NCBI GenBank assembly: GCA_913775715.1
Contig: CAJYMC010000004.1
Coordinates: 186,001 to 250,000 of the forward strand
Reading direction: 5' to 3'
From: an uncultured Exiguobacterium sp.
GTDB lineage: Bacteria; Bacillota; Bacilli; Exiguobacteriales; Exiguobacteriaceae
DNA: 64,000 nt
Shown: positions 56,193-64,000 of the stretch, piece by piece
Position numbering within the stretch: the first letter of the stretch is position 1
Layout: each line of letters starts with the position of its first letter
Position numbers and translations under genes: made by a program
The notes under the pieces: model-generated
What the model was told of the DNA's origin: nothing
The model's input: only the letters and a program-made list of their open reading frames with translations
Databases searched by the model: none

Positions 56193-57047
56193 TTAGCGTT
56201 TCTTTTTCGATTTTTTAGGAGCCGGTGCTGCTTGCACCGCTTCCTTATCGCGTTTTGCCGCAAGTGTTGCTTCGGTCTGCAACTTAATCTTTTCACGCAT
56301 TGGTTTCATGATGACGACCGTGACGATGATCGAGAAAATGTAACCGACGACCCAGTAAAGAGAAAGGGCAGATGGAAGTGTGACCCCCATGATGAAGATC
56401 ATGATCGGGAAGACATAGAGCATGATTTTCATTTGCGGATTGTCTTCTTGACCTGCCATCGAGATCTTTTGCTGCAGATACGTTAGTACCGCAGACATGA
56501 TCGGCAAGATGAAGAATGGATCCGGTTTTCCGAGGTTGAACCAAAGGAATGTGTGTTGGAAAATAGCCGGTGTATAAATGATGGCGTTATAGAACGCAAT
56601 CAAGATCGGCATTTGGATCAAGATTGGTAAACAGCCAGCAAGCGGGTTGACGTTATGCTCTTGGTAGAGCTTCATCATTTCCTGTTGCAATTTCTGTTGC
56701 GTCTCTTGATCTTTTGAGCTGTATTTCTCACGAAGTTTCACCATTTCAGGCTGAATGACTTGCATTCCGCCCATACTCTTCGTTTGTTTGATCATCAACG
56801 GAAGGATGACAAGACGAACGAGAAGTGTCGTGATGATGATTCCGATCCCGAAATCATTTCCGACGAGATGCGAAATCTCGCGAATCAACCACGCCATCGG
56901 CCAAACAAAGTAATGTTTCCAAAAACCATCAGTATTTGCTGTGATCTCTTCGTGTGCGCCATAGTTCGTCGGTGCACAACCCGATAACACGATCGCGAGC
57001 ACAGACATGAGCCCGAGAGTTAACCAAATCTTAGTTCTCTTGTTCAT
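56193..57047 (-). CDS. yidC: membrane protein insertase YidC (SpoIIIJ/OxaA1)
   Basis: 284 residues from the ATG at 57047 (AGGAGGA upstream). A lipoprotein signal ends at LSGC (Cys24). Five membrane segments follow, with the conserved Arg in LLVRLVILPLMIKQT and the loop MPILIAFYNAI. The basic tail (KKSKKKR) would bind ribosomes. It inserts membrane proteins with or without SecYEG. Confidence 0.96.
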   Translation of the reverse strand: MNKRTKIWLTLGLMSVLAIVLSGCAPTNYGAHEEITANTDGFWKHYFVWPMAWLIREISHLVGNDFGIGIIITTLLVRLVILPLMIKQTKSMGGMQVIQPEMVKLREKYSSKDQETQQKLQQEMMKLYQEHNVNPLAGCLPILIQMPILIAFYNAIIYTPAIFQHTFLWFNLGKPDPFFILPIMSAVLTYLQQKISMAGQEDNPQMKIMLYVFPIMIFIMGVTLPSALSLYWVVGYIFSIIVTVVIMKPMREKIKLQTEATLAAKRDKEAVQAAPAPKKSKKKR

Positions 57048-57151
57048 AATTCCTCCTAGAAATTGTTTACGCTTTGTCGAACGCCATCTTCTTCTATAGT
57101 AAGGCAAGGAAAGGGAGCGCCGTACAAATCAACAGGATGCATTGCTACGAT

Positions 57152-57502
57152 TCATTTTTTTGATCGCATCCAGACACCGGAACGTTTGAGAACGTGACGG
57201 AGACTGTCAGCCACTTCTTGCGCGGTCATCTTAGCGGCCGGATTGCGCGCGATGATCACCAAATCATAATTCGGGGCAATCGAGGCCTCATGCTGCTGGC
57301 ATGCTTCCCGAAGATACCGTTTCACCTGATTCCGGACGACGGCATTCCCGATTTTCTTGCTGACGGATAAACCAACCCGAAAGTGAGTCTGTTGCTCCTT
57401 TTTCAAGGCATACACGACAAATTGTCGATTTGCGACAGAGGCTCCTTTAGTAAACACCGCTTGGAACTCCTTGTCTTTCTTGACGCGGTATTCCTTCTTC
57501 AC
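57152..57502 (-). CDS. rnpA: ribonuclease P protein component
   Basis: 116 residues from the GTG at 57502; in-frame codons upstream give a 124-residue alternative, and GGAG is 10 bases from the chosen start. KKEYRVKKDKEFQAVFTKG and GNAVVRNQVKRYLREAC (the RNR motif) are family signatures. It assists the RNase P RNA in maturing tRNA 5' ends. Confidence 0.95.
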   Translation of the reverse strand: MKKEYRVKKDKEFQAVFTKGASVANRQFVVYALKKEQQTHFRVGLSVSKKIGNAVVRNQVKRYLREACQQHEASIAPNYDLVIIARNPAAKMTAQEVADSLRHVLKRSGVWMRSKK

Positions 57503-57618
57503 CTTATTCACACTCCATCCTGACACTACGAAAATTCGTCGTCTCTCATCATATCATAGAATAAACATGCGGTGCGATAGGGCGCATGTGACAAAAGCAC
57601 GAACACACGAAAAAACAT

Positions 57619-57652
57619 AAAAAAAATCACCTCGGAACATGCCCGAAGTGAT
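57619..57652 (-). terminator. terminator between rpmH and rnpA
   Basis: On the minus strand ATCACTTCGG and CCGAGGTGAT (one mismatch, 7-base loop), followed by TTTTTTT. It would lower rnpA expression relative to rpmH. Confidence 0.85.
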
Positions 57653-57667
57653 GGATGCATCAATGCA

Positions 57668-57802
57668 TTAGACAGTCAAGGCTTTGCGGCCCTTAAGACG
57701 GCGAGCAGCCAAGATACGGCGGCCACTCTTCGTAGCCATACGCGCACGGAATCCGTGAACTTTTTTACGCTTACGGTTGTTTGGGTTGAAAGTTGGTTTC
57801 AT
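57668..57802 (-). CDS. rpmH: 50S ribosomal protein L34
   Basis: 44 residues, beginning [14 protein letters not shown] and ending GRKALTV, the universal L34 pattern, very rich in Arg and Lys. AAAGGAGG precedes the ATG. First gene leftward from oriC. Confidence 0.98.
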   Translation of the reverse strand: MKPTFNPNNRKRKKVHGFRARMATKSGRRILAARRLKGRKALTV

Positions 57803-57870
57803 TCGTCTGCACCTCCTTTAAAAGATCTTTATAACCAATTGTTATTTTCTACTTTAAGGCAGTCTTGTAC

Positions 57871-57899
57871 ATTATATAAACTGATTGTGGCATTGTCAA
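57871..57899 (-). promoter_or_regulatory. rpmH promoter (consensus)
   Basis: On the minus strand TTGACA and TATAAT, both perfect, are 17 bases apart, as expected for a heavily expressed ribosomal protein gene. Confidence 0.93.
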
Positions 57900-58020
57900 T
57901 GAAAGTTCGGAAGATTTCTCGCCTTGCTTAAAGAAGTGTTTCTTAAGAACAGGCGATAGGATTTCAGCATGCAAACTCTATTACACGATAGGATGCGACT
58001 GGATCATAAAGAACAGATTG

Positions 58021-58440
58021 ATAGACTTATCCACCTATCCACAGACTTATCCACATTATCCACACTTTCCGTGGATAACTCTTCACTTTGTCTACGATAG
58101 TATTTTTTAAAATCGACGTCAATCCTCGATTTTGGATTCCCTTTTTACACTTCTTTTGTATTTTGTGAATAACTCTTTTTTAACGCTTCCTCTTTTGAAA
58201 AGTTATCCACCTCTTATCCACAATTTATCCACACTATCCACAGCTTGTGGGTAACTACCTGTGGATGGTTGAATTTACTTGTGGATAAATCATTCCAACC
58301 ATTGCCAGGACTCATTTCTTTTGATACACTAATTGTGCATAACACGATCCTGATTGTTCAGGACAAAACAAGTTATACACACCCTGTGGATAACTTTATA
58401 CACAGATTCAACTGCCTGTGGATAACGTTATCCACAGTTT
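58021..58440. other. oriC, DnaA-box array upstream of dnaA
   Basis: Perfect DnaA boxes: TTATCCACA at 58046, 58055, 58214, 58225 and 58428; the reverse TGTGGATAA at 58280, 58385 and 58417. One-mismatch boxes lie at 58026, 58034, 58069, 58203, 58234 and 58246. Between them 58085-58200 is AT-rich. The 736 bases between rpmH and dnaA hold no convincing gene. This corresponds to the incA/incB part of the Bacillus origin. Confidence 0.95.
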
Positions 58441-58538
58441 TTACGTTATGGGGATAAGTCGAGTTTCTTCATTAACTTTATCTGTGTATAAGCCTGTGTA
58501 CAAATTTTTTCTATCTTGATAAAAAAAGGGGGGTATTT

Positions 58539-59930
58539 ATGAAAAACGCTGCCGAACTTTGGCATAATGTCTTATCTGTGATTGAGGAAGAGGAACGAAC
58601 ACCGAAAGCCAGTTATGATATGTGGTTGAAGTCCACAGAAGGCGTCACGCTAAATGGAACGACTTTACTCGTTTCAGCACCAGCTGCATTTACGGTGACG
58701 TGGCTCGAGCGCCAGTACTTATCTTTACTCGAAGACACAGTTGAAGAAGTAACCGGAAGCCGACTCGATATTCAGTTCATTGAAGAGGGACAAGCGAAGA
58801 AAATGCTCGATCGACAAGAAGAGGAACGGATCGAAGCAACACCGGCTCCAAAATTACGTCCATCGAACACACGAAAACCGACAGATGAACTGACGATGAG
58901 TGAACTTGGACAATTAAATGAGAAGTACACGTTCGATACATTCGTCATCGGATCGGGGAATCGTTTTGCACATGCCGCTTCACTTGCTGTTGCTGAAGCA
59001 CCTGCTAAAGCATATAATCCGCTTTTCATTTATGGTGGCGTTGGTCTTGGCAAAACCCATCTGATGCATGCCATCGGACAGTACGTTCAAGATCAAAATC
59101 TCGGGACACGGATTGCCTATGTCTCTTCTGAACGCTTTACAAATGACTTTATTAACTCCATCCGTGATAATAAGACGGTTGAGTTTCGAAATAAATACCG
59201 TAACATCGATGTCCTCTTGATTGATGACATCCAGTTCCTTGCGGGCAAAGAACAGACGCAAGAAGAGTTTTTCCACACATTCAATGCCTTGCATAACGAC
59301 CAAAAACAAATCATCATTTCGAGTGACCGACCGCCAAAAGAGATTCCAACGCTTGAAGACCGGCTTCGTTCCCGCTTTGAATGGGGACTGATCACCGATA
59401 TCACGCCGCCGGATCTCGAGACACGGATTGCGATCTTACGGAAAAAGGCGAATGCCGAGCAGCTTGATGTCTCAAACGAAGTCATGCTCTACATCGCAAG
59501 TCAGATTGATACGAACATTCGGGAACTCGAAGGGGCGTTGACGCGCGTCATCGCTTATGCAAATCTCGTCGGACGACCGATTGATCCAAATGTCGCTGCA
59601 GAAGCTCTTCATAACATCATGCCGGTCGCTGAACCGCGTAAAGTCACGATTCGTGATATCCAAGAGTCGGTCAGTAAGCATTTCAACTTACCATTTGATG
59701 ATCTTAAGGCGAAGAAACGGACGAAATCGATTGCCTTCCCACGTCAAATCGCGATGTATCTCTCGCGTGAGATGACAGAGAGCTCTTTACCGAAAATCGG
59801 AGAAGAATTCGGGGGACGCGACCATACGACCGTCATCCATGCTCATGAAAAGATCAGTATGTTGATCAAATCAGACGGGGAAACCGGAAAAGTCATCGAA
59901 CAAATCAAGCATGAGTTGAAGCATTCGTAA
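58539..59930 (+). CDS. dnaA: chromosomal replication initiator DnaA
   Basis: 463 residues. Domain I (1-85) binds partners, domain II is a Pro/Thr-rich linker, domain III is the AAA+ motor ([26 protein letters not shown]), and domain IV ends with [14 protein letters not shown], which reads DnaA boxes. GGGGGG precedes the ATG. The box arrays on both sides imply autoregulation. Confidence 0.98.
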   Translation: MKNAAELWHNVLSVIEEEERTPKASYDMWLKSTEGVTLNGTTLLVSAPAAFTVTWLERQYLSLLEDTVEEVTGSRLDIQFIEEGQAKKMLDRQEEERIEATPAPKLRPSNTRKPTDELTMSELGQLNEKYTFDTFVIGSGNRFAHAASLAVAEAPAKAYNPLFIYGGVGLGKTHLMHAIGQYVQDQNLGTRIAYVSSERFTNDFINSIRDNKTVEFRNKYRNIDVLLIDDIQFLAGKEQTQEEFFHTFNALHNDQKQIIISSDRPPKEIPTLEDRLRSRFEWGLITDITPPDLETRIAILRKKANAEQLDVSNEVMLYIASQIDTNIRELEGALTRVIAYANLVGRPIDPNVAAEALHNIMPVAEPRKVTIRDIQESVSKHFNLPFDDLKAKKRTKSIAFPRQIAMYLSREMTESSLPKIGEEFGGRDHTTVIHAHEKISMLIKSDGETGKVIEQIKHELKHS

Positions 59931-59933
59931 AAC

Positions 59934-60082
59934 TGTGGATAAACATGTGGATAAAGTAGGGTAGTTATCCACAACTTATCCACACCGTTTTTGGCTTTAT
60001 ATCAAGTTATCCACCGACTTATCCACACTATCCACAGCCCCTAAGACTATTATTAAAAAAATATATTATTATGTTATGATGG
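59934..60082. other. oriC, downstream DnaA boxes and AT-rich unwinding segment
   Basis: Between dnaA and dnaN, perfect boxes lie at 59934 and 59946 (TGTGGATAA) and 59965, 59976 and 60019 (TTATCCACA), with one-mismatch boxes at 60007 and 60028. About a dozen bases after the last box is a run of A and T (60047-60080, TATTATTAAAAAAATATATT). This matches incC and the duplex unwinding element of the Bacillus origin. Confidence 0.93.
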
Positions 60083-60121
60083 GCGCATGCCCATTATTTT
60101 CGAGAGGAGTCTAACGACGAT

Positions 60122-61255
60122 ATGCATATCACCATTCAACGCGAAGCTTTAATTCAAGCAGTACAAGATGTAGCCAAGGCGGTCTCATCCCGCACGACGA
60201 TTCCGATTCTGACAGGAATCAAACTCGAAGCTCATGGAGATGGTATGACGCTGACAGGAAGCGATACAGAAATCTCGATTGAACGGACGATCTATGCAGA
60301 AGAGAATGGAACATCATACGTCACGGTTCATCGTGCTGGTAGTGTCGTCTTGAATGCTCGCTTCTTCGGCGATATCGTCAAAAAGATGCCGAAAGATGAA
60401 GTCACACTTGAAGTTTCACCGAACTTCATGACACGGATCCAATCAGGAACAGCAGAATTCCATTTGAACGGTCTTGATCCGGATGAGTTCCCGCGCCTTC
60501 CACAAGTCGATGGGGGACAACGTTTCCGTTTACCGGCTGATCTCTTACGTTCAATGATTCGTCAAACAAGCTTTGCCGTTGCTGTTCAAGAAACACGTCC
60601 TGTACTCACAGGTGTGAACTTCTCGGCCGATAAAGGCATCTTGACGTGCGTCTCGACGGATAGCCACCGTTTGGCCCTTCGTCGTGCGCAGTTTGAGACA
60701 GATACGGAGATCTCGTTCCAGAACGTCATCGTTCCTGGTAAGAGCTTAAATGAATTATCGAAGTTGCTTGGCGATGGTCATGTGGATATCACGATCACGA
60801 ACCAACAAATCCTGTTCAAGATGAAACATGTCCTCTTCTTCTCGCGTCTGCTTGACGGAAACTATCCGGATACATCACGTTTGATTCCAGAAGAATACCG
60901 GACAGCCGTCCGTATGAACGCGAAAGAATTGCTTCAAGCGATCGATCGCGCGTCACTGCTTGCACGTGAGGACCGTAATAACGTCATCAAGTTCGCAGCT
61001 GAAGGAACGACAGCGGTTGAGATCTCTTCACATTCACCAGAAGTCGGAAAAGTCTCGGAGCAAGTCAGCATCCTTTCACTTGAAGGAGAAGAACTAAAGA
61101 TCTCGTTCAACTCGAAGTACATGATGGATGCCTTGAAGGCGCTTGACGCGACAGATATCGAAATCCAGTTCACAGGTTCGATTCGTCCATTCATCTTGCA
61201 TCCGGTCGATCAAGATAACGTCCTGCAACTGATTCTTCCAGTCCGGACGGCGTAA
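60122..61255 (+). CDS. dnaN: DNA polymerase III beta subunit (sliding clamp)
   Basis: 377 residues in three similar domains. It forms the dimeric ring that keeps the polymerase on DNA. VAKAVSSRTTIPILTGI, TDSHRLALR and the C-terminal ILPVRTA are clamp signatures. GAGAGGAG precedes the ATG. Its own terminator follows, separating it from the S4-recF-gyrB unit. Confidence 0.98.
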   Translation: MHITIQREALIQAVQDVAKAVSSRTTIPILTGIKLEAHGDGMTLTGSDTEISIERTIYAEENGTSYVTVHRAGSVVLNARFFGDIVKKMPKDEVTLEVSPNFMTRIQSGTAEFHLNGLDPDEFPRLPQVDGGQRFRLPADLLRSMIRQTSFAVAVQETRPVLTGVNFSADKGILTCVSTDSHRLALRRAQFETDTEISFQNVIVPGKSLNELSKLLGDGHVDITITNQQILFKMKHVLFFSRLLDGNYPDTSRLIPEEYRTAVRMNAKELLQAIDRASLLAREDRNNVIKFAAEGTTAVEISSHSPEVGKVSEQVSILSLEGEELKISFNSKYMMDALKALDATDIEIQFTGSIRPFILHPVDQDNVLQLILPVRTA

Positions 61256-61278
61256 GCATAAACACGAAATATATGACA

Positions 61279-61318
61279 AGACGGGTTCGATTGTTTCGAC
61301 ATCGGATCCGTCTTTTTC
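61279..61318 (+). terminator. terminator of dnaA-dnaN
   Basis: AGACGG/CCGTCT plus CGAT/ATCG arms form a stem with small internal mismatches, followed by TTTTTCG. Confidence 0.85.
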
Positions 61319-61344
61319 GTATACCGTATATACGTTCGGGAATT

Positions 61345-61373
61345 TTGCTAAATCGCTCAATGTTTAGTACAAT
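61345..61373 (+). promoter_or_regulatory. promoter of the S4-recF-gyrB unit
   Basis: TTGCTA and TACAAT are 17 bases apart, about 45 bases before the S4 gene start. Confidence 0.8.
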
Positions 61374-61417
61374 AAAGAGTACGTCATTTATAATATGTAG
61401 GTAGGAGGAGTCAATCC

Positions 61418-61639
61418 ATGCAAGAAATCAGAATTACAACGGAATACGTCACATTAGGGCAGTTCCTGAAGCTATCAGATATCATCTCAAGCGGAGGACA
61501 AGCCAAACCGTTTTTAGCAGAGGTACCGATTCTAGTCAACGGCGAGGTCGATCAGCGACGTGGTCGTAAATTACGGGATGGAGACATCATTGATGTAGAA
61601 GACTACGGTCAGTTCATCATCAAGAACGAGGGCAACTAA
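61418..61639 (+). CDS. yaaA: S4 domain protein YaaA
   Basis: 73 residues, a single RNA-binding S4 fold ([36 protein letters not shown]). In Bacillus the equivalent gene lies between dnaN and recF and is thought to act in ribosome biogenesis. AGGAGGAG precedes the ATG; recF begins at once downstream. Confidence 0.95.
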   Translation: MQEIRITTEYVTLGQFLKLSDIISSGGQAKPFLAEVPILVNGEVDQRRGRKLRDGDIIDVEDYGQFIIKNEGN

Positions 61640-61640
61640 C

Positions 61641-62795
61641 GTGCGGCTGGATTCAGTCCGACTCAGTCATTATCGCAACTATGACGCACTCGAACTGTCA
61701 TTCTCCGAAAAAACGAATGTTCTGATTGGTGAAAATGCACAAGGGAAGACGAACTTATTGGAAGCGATTTATGTTCTTGCTCTTGCGAAGTCGCACCGGA
61801 CGACGCATGACAAGGAACTGATCGGTTGGGACCAAGAGACGGCGCGTGTCGAAGGACGTGTCGTCAAACGAACAGGTTCTCATGTCCAAGAGATCGTCAT
61901 CTCGGGTCGCGGGAAAAAAGCAAAACTGAATCATCTAGAGCAACGACGCTTAAGTGATTACGTCGGGGCACTGAACATTGTTTTATTCGCCCCGGAAGAT
62001 TTGCATATCGTCAAAGGAAGTCCACAAGTCCGCCGACGATTTCTCGATATGGAGATCGGTCAAGTCAGCCCGGTCTATCTGCATGAATTGAGTCAGTATC
62101 TGAAAGTGTTGAAGCAACGGAATGCATTGCTGAAACAACTGTCCATGAAGGGAGGAGACGAGACCTTCCTTGATATCTTGACGGAGCAGATGATTACGCT
62201 AGCCGTTAAAATCGTTCAGCGCCGCCATCATTTCATGGCCCAGCTCGAAAAGTGGGCACGACCGATTCATGATGGAATCAGTCGTGGACAGGAAGAACTC
62301 GCGCTCATCTATCGTTCGGACACATTCGGCGACGAATTACTCGATGTCGAAGGAATGACTGCGTCCTACACGCGGAAGTTTGGTAAAATAAAAGAAAATG
62401 AAATCCGAAGAGGAGTTACGTTGTTTGGACCACATCGGGATGACTTTGAGATGGAAGTCAATGGACGAAACGTTCAAACGTATGGTTCACAAGGACAACA
62501 ACGAACTGCAGCTCTCTCGTTAAAACTTGCGGAGATCGAATTGATTCACGAGGAAGTAGGGGAATATCCGCTTCTTCTACTCGACGATGTCTTATCCGAG
62601 CTTGATGATCATCGTCAAACACATTTGCTCGATACGATGCAACAAAAGGTCCAGACGATCCTGACGACGACAAGCGTCGATGGGATTGCGCATGAAACGA
62701 TCAACCAAGCGAAGTTGTTCCACGTGAAACAAGGGACGGTCGATTTGGAAGAGACATCATATAAAGAAACAGTAGGTGAGAAAACCGATGAGTAA
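61641..62795 (+). CDS. recF: DNA replication and repair protein RecF
   Basis: 384 residues from a GTG (GAGGG upstream). Walker A is [16 protein letters not shown], the ABC-type signature is around [19 protein letters not shown], and Walker B is [15 protein letters not shown]. It loads RecA at gaps with RecO and RecR. A parS site lies within its last codons and it overlaps gyrB by 8 bases. Confidence 0.97.
   Translation: MRLDSVRLSHYRNYDALELSFSEKTNVLIGENAQGKTNLLEAIYVLALAKSHRTTHDKELIGWDQETARVEGRVVKRTGSHVQEIVISGRGKKAKLNHLEQRRLSDYVGALNIVLFAPEDLHIVKGSPQVRRRFLDMEIGQVSPVYLHELSQYLKVLKQRNALLKQLSMKGGDETFLDILTEQMITLAVKIVQRRHHFMAQLEKWARPIHDGISRGQEELALIYRSDTFGDELLDVEGMTASYTRKFGKIKENEIRRGVTLFGPHRDDFEMEVNGRNVQTYGSQGQQRTAALSLKLAEIELIHEEVGEYPLLLLDDVLSELDDHRQTHLLDTMQQKVQTILTTTSVDGIAHETINQAKLFHVKQGTVDLEETSYKETVGEKTDE
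62716..62731. promoter_or_regulatory. parS site 3, inside recF
   Basis: TGTTCCACGTGAAACA matches the Bacillus parS consensus TGTTNCACGTGAAACA fully. It is embedded in the coding sequence for LFHVKQ of RecF, to the right of oriC. Confidence 0.93.
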
Positions 62796-64000
62796 TCATG
62801 AAGATATGGAATTGGAACAAGGGTACGGTGCCGATCAGATTCAAGTACTTGAAGGATTAGAAGCAGTACGTAAACGTCCAGGTATGTATATCGGCTCGAC
62901 GGCATCAAAGGGTCTCCATCACCTCGTATGGGAGATCGTCGATAACTCGATCGATGAGGCGCTCGCAGGGTACTGTGACACGATCAAGGTGACGATCGAA
63001 CCAGGGAACTCGATCTTAGTCGAGGATAACGGACGTGGTATTCCAGTCGACATTCAAGAGAAGATGGGTCGTCCTGCCGTTGAAGTCATCCTGACGGTCC
63101 TCCACGCTGGTGGTAAGTTCGGCGGCGGCGGATATAAAGTATCGGGTGGACTACACGGTGTTGGGGCTTCGGTCGTTAACGCCCTGTCGACGAAACTTGA
63201 AGTATTCGTCAAACGGAATGAAAAGTTGTATTACCAAGCGTACCATCGTGGTGTACCAGCGCAAGATCTTGAAGTCATCGGAACGTCGGAAGAGACAGGA
63301 ACGACGATTCGTTTCTTCCCAGACGGTGAGATTTTCCAAGAAACGCTCGAGTATGACTATGATTTGCTAGCAACACGCCTGCGGGAGCTTGCTTTCTTGA
63401 ATAAAGGTTTGAAGATCATCATCACGGACGATCGTGCGGATGAGCCAATGACACGTAGCTTCCACTATGAAGGTGGGATCAAGTCCTACGTCGAACACTT
63501 GAACCGTTCAAAAGAAGTCGTTCATGCAGAACCCGTCTATGTACACGGAACAAAAGACGGCATTGAAGTCGAAGTCGCGCTTCAGTACAACGATGGATTT
63601 GCTTCAAACATCTACTCGTTCACGAACAACATCCCGACACATGAAGGTGGTACGCACGAGACCGGCTTCAAGACTGCTTTGACACGGGTCATCAATGACT
63701 ACGCGAAGAAGTTCGGTTTGATGAAGGATGCAGACGGTACGTTATCCGGTGAGGACGTGCGTGAGGGAATGACAGCGATTGTTTCTGTCAAACACCCGAA
63801 CCCGCAGTTCGAAGGACAGACGAAGACGAAACTTGGTAACTCCGACGCACGTACGGTCACGGATTCACTCTTCTCTGGTGCGTTTGAGCAGTTCATGCTT
63901 GAAAACCCGACGAACGCACGCGCAATCGTCGAAAAAGGGATGATGGCGTCGCGCGCCCGTATGGCAGCGAAACGAGCACGTGAACTGACACGCCGTAAAG
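62788..64000 (+). CDS. gyrB: DNA gyrase subunit B, 3' end beyond the window
   Basis: 404 codons are present, starting [20 protein letters not shown]. The ATPase domain shows [26 protein letters not shown] and [15 protein letters not shown]; the transducer domain follows to the right edge, ending near ARELTRRK. The TOPRIM and C-terminal parts lie outside. Gyrase introduces negative supercoils with GyrA. It overlaps the end of recF. Confidence 0.98.
   Translation, partial: MSNHEDMELEQGYGADQIQVLEGLEAVRKRPGMYIGSTASKGLHHLVWEIVDNSIDEALAGYCDTIKVTIEPGNSILVEDNGRGIPVDIQEKMGRPAVEVILTVLHAGGKFGGGGYKVSGGLHGVGASVVNALSTKLEVFVKRNEKLYYQAYHRGVPAQDLEVIGTSEETGTTIRFFPDGEIFQETLEYDYDLLATRLRELAFLNKGLKIIITDDRADEPMTRSFHYEGGIKSYVEHLNRSKEVVHAEPVYVHGTKDGIEVEVALQYNDGFASNIYSFTNNIPTHEGGTHETGFKTALTRVINDYAKKFGLMKDADGTLSGEDVREGMTAIVSVKHPNPQFEGQTKTKLGNSDARTVTDSLFSGAFEQFMLENPTNARAIVEKGMMASRARMAAKRARELTRRK

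Noticed and set aside
1..64000. CRISPR arrays, tRNA or rRNA genes, insertion sequences, prophage or integrase genes
   Set aside because: No spaced direct repeats, cloverleaf sequences, transposase motifs or phage genes were found on reading the window.

Overview
The window is a chromosomal replication-origin region of a low-to-mid GC member of the Bacillales. The gene order gyrB-recF-S4-dnaN-dnaA-oriC-rpmH-rnpA-yidC-mnmE-mnmG-rsmG-noc-parB-yyaC-mscS-ychF-rpsF-ssb-rpsR-gdpP-rplI-dnaB-purA-walRKHIJ-htrA-rlmH, the GntRKPZ gluconate operon and the codon choice fit Exiguobacterium best. That assignment is inferred from gene order and protein sequence, not from a database search.

Region by region. 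(1) 1-8660 opens with a SAM-I (S-box) riboswitch facing off the left edge and a PanE-family reductase. Next come the gluconate operon gntR-gntK-gntP-gntZ, with its palindromic operator in the promoter, and ahpC-ahpF behind a PerR-like box. (2) 8660-31600 is metabolic and accessory. It holds an ECF transporter S component, mqo, a family 2 glycosyltransferase, an iron-sulfur photolyase and a CycA-type permease under a glycine riboswitch. It also holds a lone PD-(D/E)XK protein, an MFS transporter, a NUDIX hydrolase, a LURP-one protein, a YerD-like glutamate-synthase-family protein and a Dus enzyme. A domain-swapped GH3 glycosidase with an esterase follows behind a LacI-type palindrome, then DUF4317, a secreted HNH nuclease and several small genes, one broken by an in-frame stop. 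(3) 31600-57800 is the leftward replichore core. Nearly all its genes lie on the minus strand, leading away from the origin: rlmH, htrA, the WalRK signalling operon, purA, dnaB, rplI, gdpP, the rpsF-ssb-rpsR operon, ychF, mscS, parB, noc, rsmG, mnmG, mnmE, yidC, rnpA and rpmH. (4) 57800-60100 is a bipartite oriC flanking dnaA: a large DnaA-box array upstream, and a second array plus an AT-rich unwinding segment between dnaA and dnaN. (5) 60100-64000 is dnaN, the S4 gene, recF and the first 1,213 bases of gyrB, all rightward.

How it works together: DnaA boxes at oriC, with a second small cluster about 25 kb to the left around rlmH, would set initiation. Three parS palindromes (walR leader, noc start, inside recF) load ParB, and Noc couples the nucleoid to division. 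Two genes expected from Bacillus order are absent here: soj/parA between noc and parB, and jag/khpB between yidC and mnmE. ParB also lacks the short N-terminal tail that in Bacillus acts on ParA. No CRISPR array, prophage, insertion sequence, tRNA or rRNA was seen. The least explained element is a strongly folded, apparently non-coding block between purA and walR (about 40,222-40,375).
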